A DNA stretch of 39,069 nt. Source: Sanguibacter inulinus. Lineage in GTDB: Bacteria > Actinomycetota > Actinomycetes > Actinomycetales > Cellulomonadaceae. Made by a program: the position numbers and the translations under genes. Positions 31,767 through 39,069 of the stretch are shown here, in pieces. Where the stretch lies: positions 1 to 39,069 of the forward strand of contig NZ_JACBYE010000041.1 in assembly GCF_013415325.1 (NCBI RefSeq), read 5' to 3'. The notes under the pieces were generated by a model, which saw only the letters and a list, made by a program, of their open reading frames with translations, did no database searches and had not been told where the DNA came from. Numbering within the stretch: the first letter of the stretch is position 1; each line of letters begins with the position of its first letter.

Positions 31767-33657
31767 GCGGCAGCGTGAGCACCTCGGGCGTCCCGGCGAC
31801 CACCCGCACGGGCACCCCCCAGTCCTGCTGGGCCAGGTGGCACGCCGGGTACTCGACGGCCGGGTCGGCGTCACAGCTGGCCGCCTGCGCGGTGACGTGC
31901 AGGACTCCCTCGGCGATCTCGGGGTTGATGCGCAGCGTCCGGACGAGCGGGAGGTCGCGGCCGGCCCCGTCGAGCAGCAGCTCGGGCGGGGTCGACGAGA
32001 CCGTGAGCTGGGTGGACGGGCCGAAGCGGTCGTCGTACTTCTGACCTGTCGCGGGCGTGAAGATCACGTCGAGGCGGATCTCGCCCGGCGGCACCTCGGT
32101 CACGGGGCGCTGCGTGCGGTGGGCACCCGAGTCGAGCACCTGACCGGCGAGCGACGCCGGGAGCGCGACGCGCGTGAGCCTGTGCGCGGTCGACTCGACG
32201 ACGAGCACGTGCACCTCGTCGCCGTCCACCTGCACGAGGGCGTCGCTCGGCTCCGCGAGGTCGCCGACGAGCGTCGTCACCTCGTCGGTCGCCGGGTCGT
32301 AGCGCCGCAGCGCGCCGTTGTAGGTGTCGGTGACGAGCACGGACCCGTCGGGCAGCGCGGCGACGCCGAGCGGGTGCTGGAGCAGCGCCTGCGCGGCGGG
32401 ACCGTCCCGGTGCCCGAAGTCGAAGAGCCCCTGCCCGACGAGGGAGGTGATGGTCGCAGACCTGTCGTCGGCGACGTCGACACGGCGCAGCGCGGAGGTC
32501 TCCGCGTCGGCGAGCCACACCGAGCCGTCGGGGGCGACCGACAGACCCGAGGGCTGCGCGAACCACGCCTGCGCGAGCGGACCGTCGAGCAGCCCCTCGT
32601 TCTGGGTCCCGGCGACCTGCTCGACGATCCCGGCCACGGGGTCGAAGGTCCACAGCGAGTGGTTGCCGGCCATCGCGACGAGGAAGGCCCCGAGCCGCTC
32701 CGACCAGACGACGTCCCACGGCGAGGTGAGCCTGTGACGCAGAGCAGGGGTCGCGTCGGGCGCAGCCGACTCGGGGACGACGTTCTCGGCGCCACCGACC
32801 ATGAGCTGCTCACCGGTCCCGGCGACCGTCGTCACGTGCCCGTCGGCGAGCCGCACACCGCGGAGCGCGTGGTTGACGGTGTCGGCGACGAGGACGTCGT
32901 ACCCGACCTGCTCGCGGAGTCCCTCGGGCACGAGGCAGAGCCCGTTCGGCTCGCTGAAGGCCGCGGCGTCCGGACCGCCGTCGGCCAGGCCGCGCTCACC
33001 CGAGCCGATCCGCCGGACGAGGGTCTCGCCGTCCGCGGCGAGCTCGGCGAGGCTGTGGTGCCCGGCGTCGGCGACGAGCAGGTTACCGGATCCGAGCGCG
33101 ATGACCGCGGCGGGGAAGCGCAGCGTCCCCGGGGTCGGCTCGGCCGGCACGTAGGGGCCGGAGCCGCGGTGCAGCGTGCCCTTGGCCGTGTGCTCCTCGA
33201 CGAGCTCGCGCACCAAGATCTCGAGGGTCGAGGCGTGACCCTCCCCCGCCATGTGCGCGACGACGTACCCCTCGGGGTCGATCACCACGAGGGTCGGCCA
33301 GGCGCGCGCCGTGTACGCGGACCACGTGACGAGGTCCGGGTCGTCGAGCACGGGGTGGCGCACCTCGTACCTGTCGACGGCGGCCGCGAGCGCGACGGGG
33401 TCGGCCTCGTGGACGAACTTCGGGGAGTGCACCCCGACGATCACGACCTCGTCGCGGTGCGCCTCCTCGAGCTCGCGGAGCTCGTCGAGGACGTGCAGGC
33501 AGTTGACGCAGCAGAAGGTCCAGAAGTCGAGGACGACGATCTTGCCGCGCAGGTCCGCGAGGGTGACGTCGGCGCCGCCGGTGTTGAGCCAGCCGCGGCC
33601 CACGAGCTCGCTGGCACGGACGCGGGGCAGGCGGGGGCTGGGGGTCGTTGCGCTCAC
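31756..33657 (-). CDS. Thioredoxin-like / NHL-repeat protein
   Basis: This 633-residue protein starts with a TlpA-like thioredoxin domain (about 15-170) whose active site is FWTFCCVNCLHVLDELREL (CxxC). An NHL beta-propeller follows (about 185-500; repeated GSGNLLVADAGHHSLAEL, LPDGSVLVTDTYNGALRRY). A C-terminal beta-rich domain (about 520-633) resembles that of NHLRC2-type proteins. No signal peptide is visible, so it is probably cytoplasmic. GTG 33655-33657 is the first sensible start and lies 14 nt after the WYL stop; the long upstream extension overlaps the WYL gene and is rejected. A redox-sensing scaffold role is inferred. Confidence 0.85.
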   Translation of the reverse strand: MSATTPSPRLPRVRASELVGRGWLNTGGADVTLADLRGKIVVLDFWTFCCVNCLHVLDELRELEEAHRDEVVIVGVHSPKFVHEADPVALAAAVDRYEVRHPVLDDPDLVTWSAYTARAWPTLVVIDPEGYVVAHMAGEGHASTLEILVRELVEEHTAKGTLHRGSGPYVPAEPTPGTLRFPAAVIALGSGNLLVADAGHHSLAELAADGETLVRRIGSGERGLADGGPDAAAFSEPNGLCLVPEGLREQVGYDVLVADTVNHALRGVRLADGHVTTVAGTGEQLMVGGAENVVPESAAPDATPALRHRLTSPWDVVWSERLGAFLVAMAGNHSLWTFDPVAGIVEQVAGTQNEGLLDGPLAQAWFAQPSGLSVAPDGSVWLADAETSALRRVDVADDRSATITSLVGQGLFDFGHRDGPAAQALLQHPLGVAALPDGSVLVTDTYNGALRRYDPATDEVTTLVGDLAEPSDALVQVDGDEVHVLVVESTAHRLTRVALPASLAGQVLDSGAHRTQRPVTEVPPGEIRLDVIFTPATGQKYDDRFGPSTQLTVSSTPPELLLDGAGRDLPLVRTLRINPEIAEGVLHVTAQAASCDADPAVEYPACHLAQQDWGVPVRVVAGTPEVLTLPLRG

Positions 33658-33671
33658 AGGACGATTCTGCC

Positions 33672-34457
33672 TCAGGAGGCGGGGTGCCTGACGGGCCGTG
33701 CGCTCGCCGGTGGCTCGCCGGCCTCCTCGGCGGGGCGCGGCTCGTAGACCTCCGCCGTGAGGTCGGCTCGTTCGACCCTGTCGAGGCGGAACCACCGCAC
33801 GGCCTCCCGGGTGCGGCACCACGCGATGAGGTACCAGGCCTGCCCGGTGTGGGCGAGCAGGACGGGCTCGACGTGCCTGGAGGTCGCCGTGCCCCCGCTG
33901 TCCCGGTACCGCAGGGCGAGGACACGGTGGCGGGCGAGGGACTGCTCGACCGCGCGCAGGGTCGCGGGGGTGGTGAGGGGCGCGGAGGACGGCGCGGTGG
34001 CAGAGACGGAGGCCGGGGCGTCCAGGGCTTCCGGCTGTCCGCCGCGCGCCTCGGGCACGCCCGTCCCCCGGTCGACCCACACCCTCGCCGCGAGCGTGGA
34101 CGCCCGTTCCCGGGCCTGCGGGCCGAGGGCGTCCCAGATCTTGTCCTGCGCCGCCGCCGCGTCGACCGCGAAGGGGCTCCCGGGCGGGAGCGCCGCGAGG
34201 GCGATGGCGAGGGCGACGGCCTGCTGGGGTGTGAAGTTCACAGGTGGCAGCGTCGCCGAGGCATCGAGGACGTAACCACCGCCTGGACCGGCCTGCGCCC
34301 AGACGGGCAGGCCGGCCTGCTGGAGGGCGGAGACGTCGCGCTTGATCGTGCGCTCGCTGACCTCGAAGAGCCTCGCGAGCCGGGGTCCGGTGGTGCCGGT
34401 CCGGCCTGCTCGGCGCAGCTCTTCGGCGACGGCGTAGAGCCGTTCGGTCTTGTCCAC
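33672..34457 (-). CDS. WYL-domain transcriptional regulator (YafY type)
   Basis: This 261-residue regulator has an N-terminal HTH (about 5-60; GPRLARLFEVSERTIKRDVSAL), a linker rich in Ala/Pro, and a WYL domain (about 165-250; HVEPVLLAHTGQAWYLIAWCRTREAVRWFRLDRV, cited only for its W-Y-L core). GTG 34455-34457 follows GGAGGA at about 5 nt. It probably heads a two-gene operon with the thioredoxin/NHL gene and is divergent from the hydrolase at 34541, a frequent WYL arrangement. Confidence 0.88.
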   Translation of the reverse strand: MDKTERLYAVAEELRRAGRTGTTGPRLARLFEVSERTIKRDVSALQQAGLPVWAQAGPGGGYVLDASATLPPVNFTPQQAVALAIALAALPPGSPFAVDAAAAQDKIWDALGPQARERASTLAARVWVDRGTGVPEARGGQPEALDAPASVSATAPSSAPLTTPATLRAVEQSLARHRVLALRYRDSGGTATSRHVEPVLLAHTGQAWYLIAWCRTREAVRWFRLDRVERADLTAEVYEPRPAEEAGEPPASARPVRHPAS

Positions 34458-34498
34458 GTCTCTCCTCCGGCCTGGAGGCCCAGACGCCTCTCGACAAT

Positions 34499-34518
34499 GG
34501 TGACAGACAGGTGTCACC
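34499..34518. promoter_or_regulatory. Divergent-promoter palindrome between WYL and hydrolase genes
   Basis: GGTGACA (34499-34505) and TGTCACC (34512-34518) form a perfect 7-bp inverted repeat around 6 nt, in the 83-bp gap between divergent starts. It is a good candidate operator for the WYL protein. Confidence 0.6.
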
Positions 34519-34540
34519 AAGGGCCTGCGAGGCTTGTCTC

Positions 34541-35314
34541 ATGACTGATCACGCCTCGCTCCCGCACACGCACCCCGTCCACCCCGTCCACGTCGTCCTC
34601 GTCCCCGGTTTCTGGCTCGGAGGCTGGGCCTGGGACGACGTCGTCCCGCACCTGCAGGACGACGGCCTGACCCCGCACGCCGTGACCCTCCCGGGGCTGG
34701 ACGACGTCGCGACAGACCGCTCCGGCATCACCCACGACGACCACGTGCGCGCCGTGCTCGACGCCGTGGCGCCGCTCGAGGGCGAGGTGGTGCTCGTCGG
34801 GCACAGCGGCGCCGGGGCCGTGGTCCACGAGGTCGTCGACAGGGACCCCTCGCGGATCCGCAGGGTCGTGTACGTGGACTCCGGGCCGCTCGTCGACGGG
34901 GCCTCGCTGCGCCCGGGGCTGCCCGAGGGGACCGTCGAGCTGCCGCTGCCCACGTGGGAGGAGCTGGCTGAGCAGGGGTCGAGCGTCGAGGGGATCGACG
35001 AGGCAGGGCTCGCCCAGTTCCGGGCCCGCGCCGTGCCGCACCCGGCCGGTGTCGCGACCGGGACGGTCCACCTCACCGACCCGGCCCGCCTCGACGTCCC
35101 CGTCACGGTGATCTGCACGAGCCTGCCGTCCGAGATGCTGCGTCAGATGGCGACCCCCGGCCCGCCCTTCCACACCGAGCTCGGCAGCCTCCAGGCGACC
35201 TACGTCGACCTCCCGACGGGCCACTGGCCGATGTTCTCCAAGCCTGCCGAGCTCGCACGGGAGATCGCGACGGCGGCGCGGACCGATATACGGCCTGCCC
35301 TGGAAAAGGCGTAG
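34541..35314 (+). CDS. Alpha/beta hydrolase (esterase-like)
   Basis: This 257-residue hydrolase has the oxyanion segment LVPGFWLGGWAWDDV (about 20), nucleophile Ser in LVGHSGAGAVVHEV (about 88), and His in LPTGHWPMFSKP (about 238). The length and motifs match the short pyrethroid-esterase/salicylate-esterase type. ATG 34541 has no clear Shine-Dalgarno. It is divergent from the WYL regulator, which probably controls it. Substrate unknown. Confidence 0.85.
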   Translation: MTDHASLPHTHPVHPVHVVLVPGFWLGGWAWDDVVPHLQDDGLTPHAVTLPGLDDVATDRSGITHDDHVRAVLDAVAPLEGEVVLVGHSGAGAVVHEVVDRDPSRIRRVVYVDSGPLVDGASLRPGLPEGTVELPLPTWEELAEQGSSVEGIDEAGLAQFRARAVPHPAGVATGTVHLTDPARLDVPVTVICTSLPSEMLRQMATPGPPFHTELGSLQATYVDLPTGHWPMFSKPAELAREIATAARTDIRPALEKA

Positions 35315-35317
35315 TAT
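35312..35317 (+). promoter_or_regulatory. -10 element for leaderless DUF3800 gene
   Basis: TAGTAT overlaps the TAG stop of the hydrolase gene and ends 6 nt before ATG 35324, the spacing of a leaderless transcript. It is the best -10 match in this part of the window. Confidence 0.55.
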
Positions 35318-35323
35318 GCGCTG

Positions 35324-36028
35324 ATGCTCCTGGGATACGTAGATGAGTCGTATACGTCCAGCTACTTCTACCTAGGGGCTCTCGTCATCAGCTCGGGCGC
35401 CCAGGCCAAGGCGATCGAGGACGGTCTGGACCGCCTTGTCGAGGAGTTCCGACGGTCAGGCGCCGCGCCGGTCGCCCCCGACGTCGAGCTGCACGGCAAG
35501 GAGATTTTCCACGGCCAGGACGGGTGGGACGGGGTCCCTGTCCGCGCCAGGATCGCCATCTTCAGGCGTGCGATGAAGGTCGTGCGGGAATCAGGTGCCC
35601 GATACGTCGTCCGCGGTATGGATTCCGAGCGACACAGGGCTCGGTACGCCACACCGTTCCCACCTCACGAAGTAGTCCTGGCACATCTCCTCGAGTCCCT
35701 CGATGCTCTGGCACAAGACGAGGACGAGCACATCCTCGTGGTGGCGGACGAGATCCACTCCCAAGACCGCCACAGGAGCAACTTCCGGGACTACAGGTCG
35801 TGGGGTACGCCCGGCTACAAGAGCCGGAGACTCGACAGAGTCCGAGACACGATCCACTTCGCACCGTCGCACTACTCACGCCTGCTCCAGGCTGCTGACC
35901 TCGTGACCTACCTCTACCGCCGGCGCAGGACCCACTCAGAACCTGATGCGAGAGCCCAGGCCGCAACCGACACGGTCTGGGCAGAGATCCAACCTGCGGT
36001 CGCAGTCGCCTCGACATGGATCCCCTGA
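35324..36028 (+). CDS. DUF3800 domain protein
   Basis: This 234-residue protein starts with the family signature LLGYVDESYTSS (two acidic residues) and includes VELHGKEIFHG, ILVVADEIHSQD and HYSRLLQAADLVTYLYRR, the acidic and Gln/Asp positions expected of the RNase-H-like DUF3800 family. A metal-dependent nuclease activity is suspected for the family but not established. The gene has more A/T at third positions (GAT, GTA, TAT, ATA) than its neighbours, suggesting recent acquisition. DUF3800 genes are often found near mobile or defence genes; none is seen here. A terminator follows. Confidence 0.85.
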   Translation: MLLGYVDESYTSSYFYLGALVISSGAQAKAIEDGLDRLVEEFRRSGAAPVAPDVELHGKEIFHGQDGWDGVPVRARIAIFRRAMKVVRESGARYVVRGMDSERHRARYATPFPPHEVVLAHLLESLDALAQDEDEHILVVADEIHSQDRHRSNFRDYRSWGTPGYKSRRLDRVRDTIHFAPSHYSRLLQAADLVTYLYRRRRTHSEPDARAQAATDTVWAEIQPAVAVASTWIP

Positions 36029-36037
36029 ACGCACGAA

Positions 36038-36059
36038 GGCCCCATCCGTAGATGGGGCC
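36038..36059 (+). terminator. Terminator after the DUF3800 gene
   Basis: GGCCCCATC (36038-36046) and GATGGGGCC (36051-36059) form a perfect 9-bp stem with loop CGTA, 10 nt after the stop codon. Confidence 0.75.
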
Positions 36060-36212
36060 CAAGGCAGTGCGGGAGGTCTTCCGACGTCCTGCACTTCCAG
36101 CGTACTCACGCGAACCTCGATACGCCAGTGGCCTGAGCGACAACGAGGCGGTCGCGTCATCTCACCTGCGAAGATGGCCCCTGACCAGCCAAGATCTACG
36201 GAAGGTGGACCC

Positions 36213-36620
36213 GTGCCCCAGGCAGTGACCCTCGTCCGTTCCAGCGCTCTCTCCGACACCGCCGAGTACGCCTACGCGGCGACAGCTCCCGCCGAGGCGC
36301 GTCTGATCTTCCTCGCCGGGTCGTGCCCGCTCGAGGCCGACGGCTCGACGGCCGGCGTGGGCGACTACGCGGCGCAGGCCGCGAAGTGCGTCGAGAACAT
36401 GACGATCGCCCTCGCAGAAGCAGGGGCGACGATCACCGACGTCATCAGCACCCGTGTCCTGGTGGCGTCGAGCACGCAGGCCGATCTCGTGGCCACGTGG
36501 GAGGTCGTCCGGGACGCCTTCGGCGACCACGACGTCCCGAGCACCCTGCTCGGCGTGACGGTCCTCGGCTACGACGACCAGCTCGTGGAGATCGAGGCCG
36601 TCGCGGCCGTCCTCGACTGA
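36213..36620 (+). CDS. RidA/YjgF family protein
   Basis: This is a 135-residue trimeric enamine/imine deaminase-like protein. The order LIFLAGSCPLEADGS, DYAAQAAKCVENMTIALAEAG, ITDVISTRVLVAS (candidate catalytic Arg) and STLLGVTVLGYDDQLVEIEAVA follows the RidA fold. Whether it is a true RidA or a relaxed Rid subfamily member cannot be told. GTG 36213-36215 follows GGAAGGTGG at usable spacing. A perfect terminator follows. Confidence 0.88.
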   Translation: MPQAVTLVRSSALSDTAEYAYAATAPAEARLIFLAGSCPLEADGSTAGVGDYAAQAAKCVENMTIALAEAGATITDVISTRVLVASSTQADLVATWEVVRDAFGDHDVPSTLLGVTVLGYDDQLVEIEAVAAVLD

Positions 36621-36627
36621 CACCGAT

Positions 36628-36658
36628 GGCACGCCGGGCACCTTCTGCCCGGCGTGCC
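36628..36658 (+). terminator. Terminator after ridA-like gene
   Basis: GGCACGCCGGGCA (36628-36640) pairs perfectly with 36646-36658 (13-bp stem, 5-nt loop), 7 nt after the stop codon. Confidence 0.85.
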
Positions 36659-36689
36659 GCACCCCAGGAGGCTCACGTACGGTGGTCCG

Positions 36690-37295
36690 GTGAACTCTCC
36701 GGCCAGGCGCGCCACGCGCGACGACCTCCCCCGAATAGCCAGCACGCTCGGAGCAGCGTTCAGCGACTACCCCTGGACACGCTGGACCGTCTCCGAGCCC
36801 GACCACGAGGCCCGTGTCGCGGAGCTGCAGAGGCTCTACGTCGAGCACGTGGCCCTGCCGCACGGCACCGTGTGGGTCGACGACGAGGTGACCGCCGTCG
36901 CCGCCTTCCTCCCGCCCGTCCTGCCTGAGCTCCCCGGTGCCGTCATGGAGCGCATCGCCGCGCTGCAGGGCGACGACGGGCTCGCCCGTCAGGCCGCGGC
37001 CGACGCCGCCGTCGCGGCCCGCGCGACCGAGATCCCCGACGACACCCGCGAGGTCTGCTCGCAGGCCTGGGTCCTCGCGACTGTCGGCGTGCACCCGGAC
37101 CACCGAGGCGCCGGTCTGGGATCTTCCGTGATCGATGCCGGCCTCGCGGACCTCGAGGAGTCGATGGCCTCGTGCACCCTCCAGACGAGCGACGAGCGCA
37201 ACGTCGTGTTCTACGAGCGGCTCGGCTTCGCGGTGACGACCGTCATCGAGGTCCCCGGCGGCCCGACGGTGTGGTCGATGCTGCGGGCGAGCTGA
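36690..37295 (+). CDS. GNAT family N-acetyltransferase
   Basis: This 201-residue single-domain GNAT carries the acetyl-CoA loop VGVHPDHRGAGLGSSVIDAGL (pyrophosphate motif DHRGAGLG) and the terminal LQTSDERNVVFYERLGFAV. GTG 36690 is chosen because TACGGT ends 6 nt upstream, consistent with a leaderless transcript; the earlier ATG 36654 overlaps the preceding terminator arm. The acceptor substrate is unknown. It converges on the sensor kinase across the second palindromic repeat. Confidence 0.87.
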   Translation: MNSPARRATRDDLPRIASTLGAAFSDYPWTRWTVSEPDHEARVAELQRLYVEHVALPHGTVWVDDEVTAVAAFLPPVLPELPGAVMERIAALQGDDGLARQAAADAAVAARATEIPDDTREVCSQAWVLATVGVHPDHRGAGLGSSVIDAGLADLEESMASCTLQTSDERNVVFYERLGFAVTTVIEVPGGPTVWSMLRAS

Positions 37296-37339
37296 GGCTG
37301 CGATCGAGCCCAGCAGGATCGCCCCCGGACCAGCACCAG

Positions 37340-37407
37340 CGAGATCGGCACTTCAGAGCGAGATCGTGCCCCGCGAGGATCGATCTCACTCCGGAGTGCC
37401 GATCTCG
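37340..37407. repeat. Palindromic repeat element, copy 2
   Basis: The 27-bp arms (37340-37366 and 37381-37407) have 3 mismatches and enclose a 14-nt loop. The left arm differs from that of copy 1 (69-95) at only 2 positions. It lies between the convergent GNAT and sensor kinase genes, where it could act as a bidirectional terminator. Confidence 0.85.
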
Positions 37408-37434
37408 TTCGCCGCTGCGTCCTGGCGTCGCACG

Positions 37435-38670
37435 TCATGATGAGCAGGCCTGCAACGTCAAACGGACGACCAGACCGTCCACGTATCCCGGCTCGACCAC
37501 GAGCACCGCGTCGTGAGCCGCAGCAATGCTCTCGACGATCGTCAGACCTAGTCCTGTTCCCGGTGTACCGGCGAGACGTGTCTGCCCACCTCGGTTGAAG
37601 GCTTCTGTCAGGCCAGTCACCTCGTCCGCGGAGTACACGGGGCCCGAGTTGCCGACAGCCAGCACCACCCGATCTCCGAGCACACGGAGGTCGACAGAGA
37701 TCCATCCGTCGTCGCGATTGTGCTGGACCGCGTTCCGCAGGATGTTGCCCACCGCGATGGCGATCACCCCTGCACTCACCTCGACGAAGACCGAGTCCTC
37801 GATCCCCGAGCACTCGACCCGGAGCCCACGGGCCTGTGCGAGGACCTGGATCGCCTCCAGCTCGTCCCGTACGCACATCGCCAGGTCGACGCGGCTCCGC
37901 TGGTCTGCGTCGAGGTGCCGACTCCGCGCGATCAGCAGGAGGGCGGCGATCAGGTCGTCCATCCGTCGGACCGAGCGCAGTGCCCTGTGGACGTAGGGCT
38001 GAAGGTCGGGCGGCACACGGCCTTGGGTCAGAGGAGCCTCGAGCGCGGCGCGCACCGACGTGATCGGCGTCCGCAGCTCGTGAGAGGCGTTGGCGACGAA
38101 CTGCTCCTGACTCGCGAAGGCTCCTTCGAGCCGCGCGAGCATCGTGTCGACCTGGTCCGCCAACCGGGTGATCTCGTCACGTGGGCCCGCGAGAGCGATG
38201 CGCTGCGACAGATCTCGCTCCGAGATCTGTTCCGCGAGCTGGGCCACGTCGCTGATCTTCCTCGCCGGACTGCGAGTGAGACGCCAGGACAGGGCGGCCG
38301 ACACGACCGCGAAGACCACGAGGAGGACCAACGTCCACATCATGTATCTGTCCATGACGTCGGCGGCGACGAGACGTCCATAGCTCGACGTCTCGTCGGA
38401 GACCTCCACCAGGCAGTCGGAGGTCTCGACGGTCGTGACGCACTCGACCGTGTCCTTCAGGCTCGCAGGGTCCGGCAGGACGACCGGTGCCTCTACATCT
38501 ACCGGCCCACCGATGCTGACGTCGATCGTGCTGGCGATGCTCTGCGAGAGGATGGCGACCTGGACCGCGACGAGGCATGCTCCCAGGACGATGAAGGTCG
38601 CAGCGATCGAGAGCGCCAGCTTCCCCCGGAATCCCCAGAAGGCACGCCCCAGCCGAGCACCGACCCTCAC
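37435..38670 (-). CDS. Two-component sensor histidine kinase
   Basis: This 411-residue kinase has two membrane helices (about 18-40 and 110-130) around a 70-residue outer loop with two Cys (C77, C86) that might form a disulfide. HAMP follows (about 132-184), then HisKA with H197 in ANASHELRTP, and HATPase with N-box GNILRNAVQHN, G1 GNSGPV and G2 GTPGTGLGLTIV. GTG 38668-38670 overlaps the response regulator stop as GTGA. The stimulus is unknown; the outer sensor domain is small. Confidence 0.94.
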   Translation of the reverse strand: MRVGARLGRAFWGFRGKLALSIAATFIVLGACLVAVQVAILSQSIASTIDVSIGGPVDVEAPVVLPDPASLKDTVECVTTVETSDCLVEVSDETSSYGRLVAADVMDRYMMWTLVLLVVFAVVSAALSWRLTRSPARKISDVAQLAEQISERDLSQRIALAGPRDEITRLADQVDTMLARLEGAFASQEQFVANASHELRTPITSVRAALEAPLTQGRVPPDLQPYVHRALRSVRRMDDLIAALLLIARSRHLDADQRSRVDLAMCVRDELEAIQVLAQARGLRVECSGIEDSVFVEVSAGVIAIAVGNILRNAVQHNRDDGWISVDLRVLGDRVVLAVGNSGPVYSADEVTGLTEAFNRGGQTRLAGTPGTGLGLTIVESIAAAHDAVLVVEPGYVDGLVVRLTLQACSS

Positions 38671-39069
38671 GCCGCGACCGCGATGTAGTAGCCGCGGCCT
38701 GGGCTGTGCTCGATCCGGACGGCCTCTCCGAGCTTCTTGCGCAGCGAGTGGATCACGACCCGGACCGCCCCGTGAGTCCGCTCGAAAGGGTTGTCCCAGG
38801 CTGTCCTCAAGAGGCGCTCGGTACTGAGCGAGCCGCCGCTCTCCCGCATCAGGGCCTCGAGGACGTCGATCTCTTTGAGCGTCAGGGCGATCGGCAGCCC
38901 GTCGACCTCCAACGTGCGTCGTGAGCAGTCCAGCCGGGCACCCCCGTGGGCGATGATGGACGACGCGGCGTAGTCGCTGCGGCGAGAGAGCGCCCGCAGC
39001 CTGGCGACCAGCTCCGGGTATGCGAAGGGCTTGGTGAGGTAGTCATCGGCCCCCAGGTCGAGCCCACCC
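38667..39069 (-). CDS. OmpR/PhoB-family response regulator (5' part outside window)
   Basis: The C-terminal 133 residues are visible. The end of the receiver domain shows GADDYLTKPF (the conserved Lys of the signalling site), then the winged-helix DNA-binding domain with LTLKEIDVLEALMRESGG and RVVIHSLRKKLG, ending in GRGYYIAVAA. The phospho-acceptor Asp is beyond the window edge. It is co-transcribed with the downstream kinase through a 4-nt overlap. Confidence 0.94.
   Translation of the reverse strand, partial: GGLDLGADDYLTKPFAYPELVARLRALSRRSDYAASSIIAHGGARLDCSRRTLEVDGLPIALTLKEIDVLEALMRESGGSLSTERLLRTAWDNPFERTHGAVRVVIHSLRKKLGEAVRIEHSPGRGYYIAVAA

Noticed and set aside
35312-36212. DUF3800 region as part of a prophage or integrative element
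   Set aside because: No integrase, att repeats, or phage structural genes; flanking genes are ordinary.
38210-38228. AGATCTCG-CTC-CGAGATCT hairpin resembling the arms of the 68-bp palindrome
   Set aside because: It lies inside the kinase HAMP region in normal coding frame and lacks the full arm and loop structure.

Overview
The window is very GC-rich with strong G/C third-position bias, dense genes, GTG starts, weak Shine-Dalgarno sites and several apparently leaderless starts. With an Mrp antiporter operon, a HAIR-controlled clpB, a DtxR/IdeR-type iron box, a septum-formation-family protein and an LppM-like lipoprotein, it reads as the chromosome of a high-GC actinobacterium. Micrococcales (Cellulomonas/Sanguibacter/Oerskovia-like) is my best guess, from general resemblance only. 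No phage, plasmid, IS element, CRISPR array or rRNA was seen.

Layout. 1-3.5 kb: a GH3 glycosidase with a palindrome over its promoter, converging on a TetR regulator. 3.5-9.1 kb: ClpB (minus strand) between two plus-strand membrane proteins that share Gln/Pro/Gly/Trp-rich cytoplasmic tails (a septum-formation-like protein and an LppM-like lipoprotein). 9.2-10.2 kb: an alpha/beta hydrolase. 10.3-17.0 kb: a complete Mrp Na+/H+ antiporter operon mrpA(B)-C-D-E-F-G on the minus strand, with overlapping genes. 17.3-20.0 kb: dcd coupled to a hypothetical protein, a TM2-domain protein, and tRNA-Gly(CCC). 20.0-25.4 kb, minus strand: a DnaQ-BRCT-BRCT-TerD fusion, an M15 peptidase with a FlgJ-like N-terminus, an acyltransferase that appears to start at CTG, and a pirin. 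25.4-27.3 kb: a DnaA-box cluster, a second hypothetical related to the one beside dcd, and a TetR regulator. 27.3-31.7 kb: a double GNAT, an iron-boxed heme oxygenase, a TipAL-type MerR regulator with a textbook 19-bp-spacer promoter, a phosphotransferase and a HAD phosphatase. 31.7-35.3 kb: a WYL regulator and a thioredoxin/NHL protein, divergent from an alpha/beta hydrolase across a palindrome. 35.3-39.07 kb: a DUF3800 protein of less GC-rich composition, RidA, a GNAT, and a two-component system whose response regulator runs off the window end.

The most unusual theme is in non-coding DNA. At six genes (TetR, clpB, the LppM-like gene, the TM2 gene, the acyltransferase and the thioredoxin/NHL gene) a short tandem repeat begins at or on the stop codon and runs into the 3' flank. 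Each gene has its own unit and period (39, 14, 17, 16, 18 and about 9 bp). In most of them the stop triplet sits inside the repeat unit, so copies of it recur downstream. A separate 68-bp palindrome (27-bp arms, 14-nt loop) occurs near both ends of the window. The exonuclease-BRCT-TerD fusion and the DnaA-box cluster away from any replication gene are the other strong candidates for follow-up.
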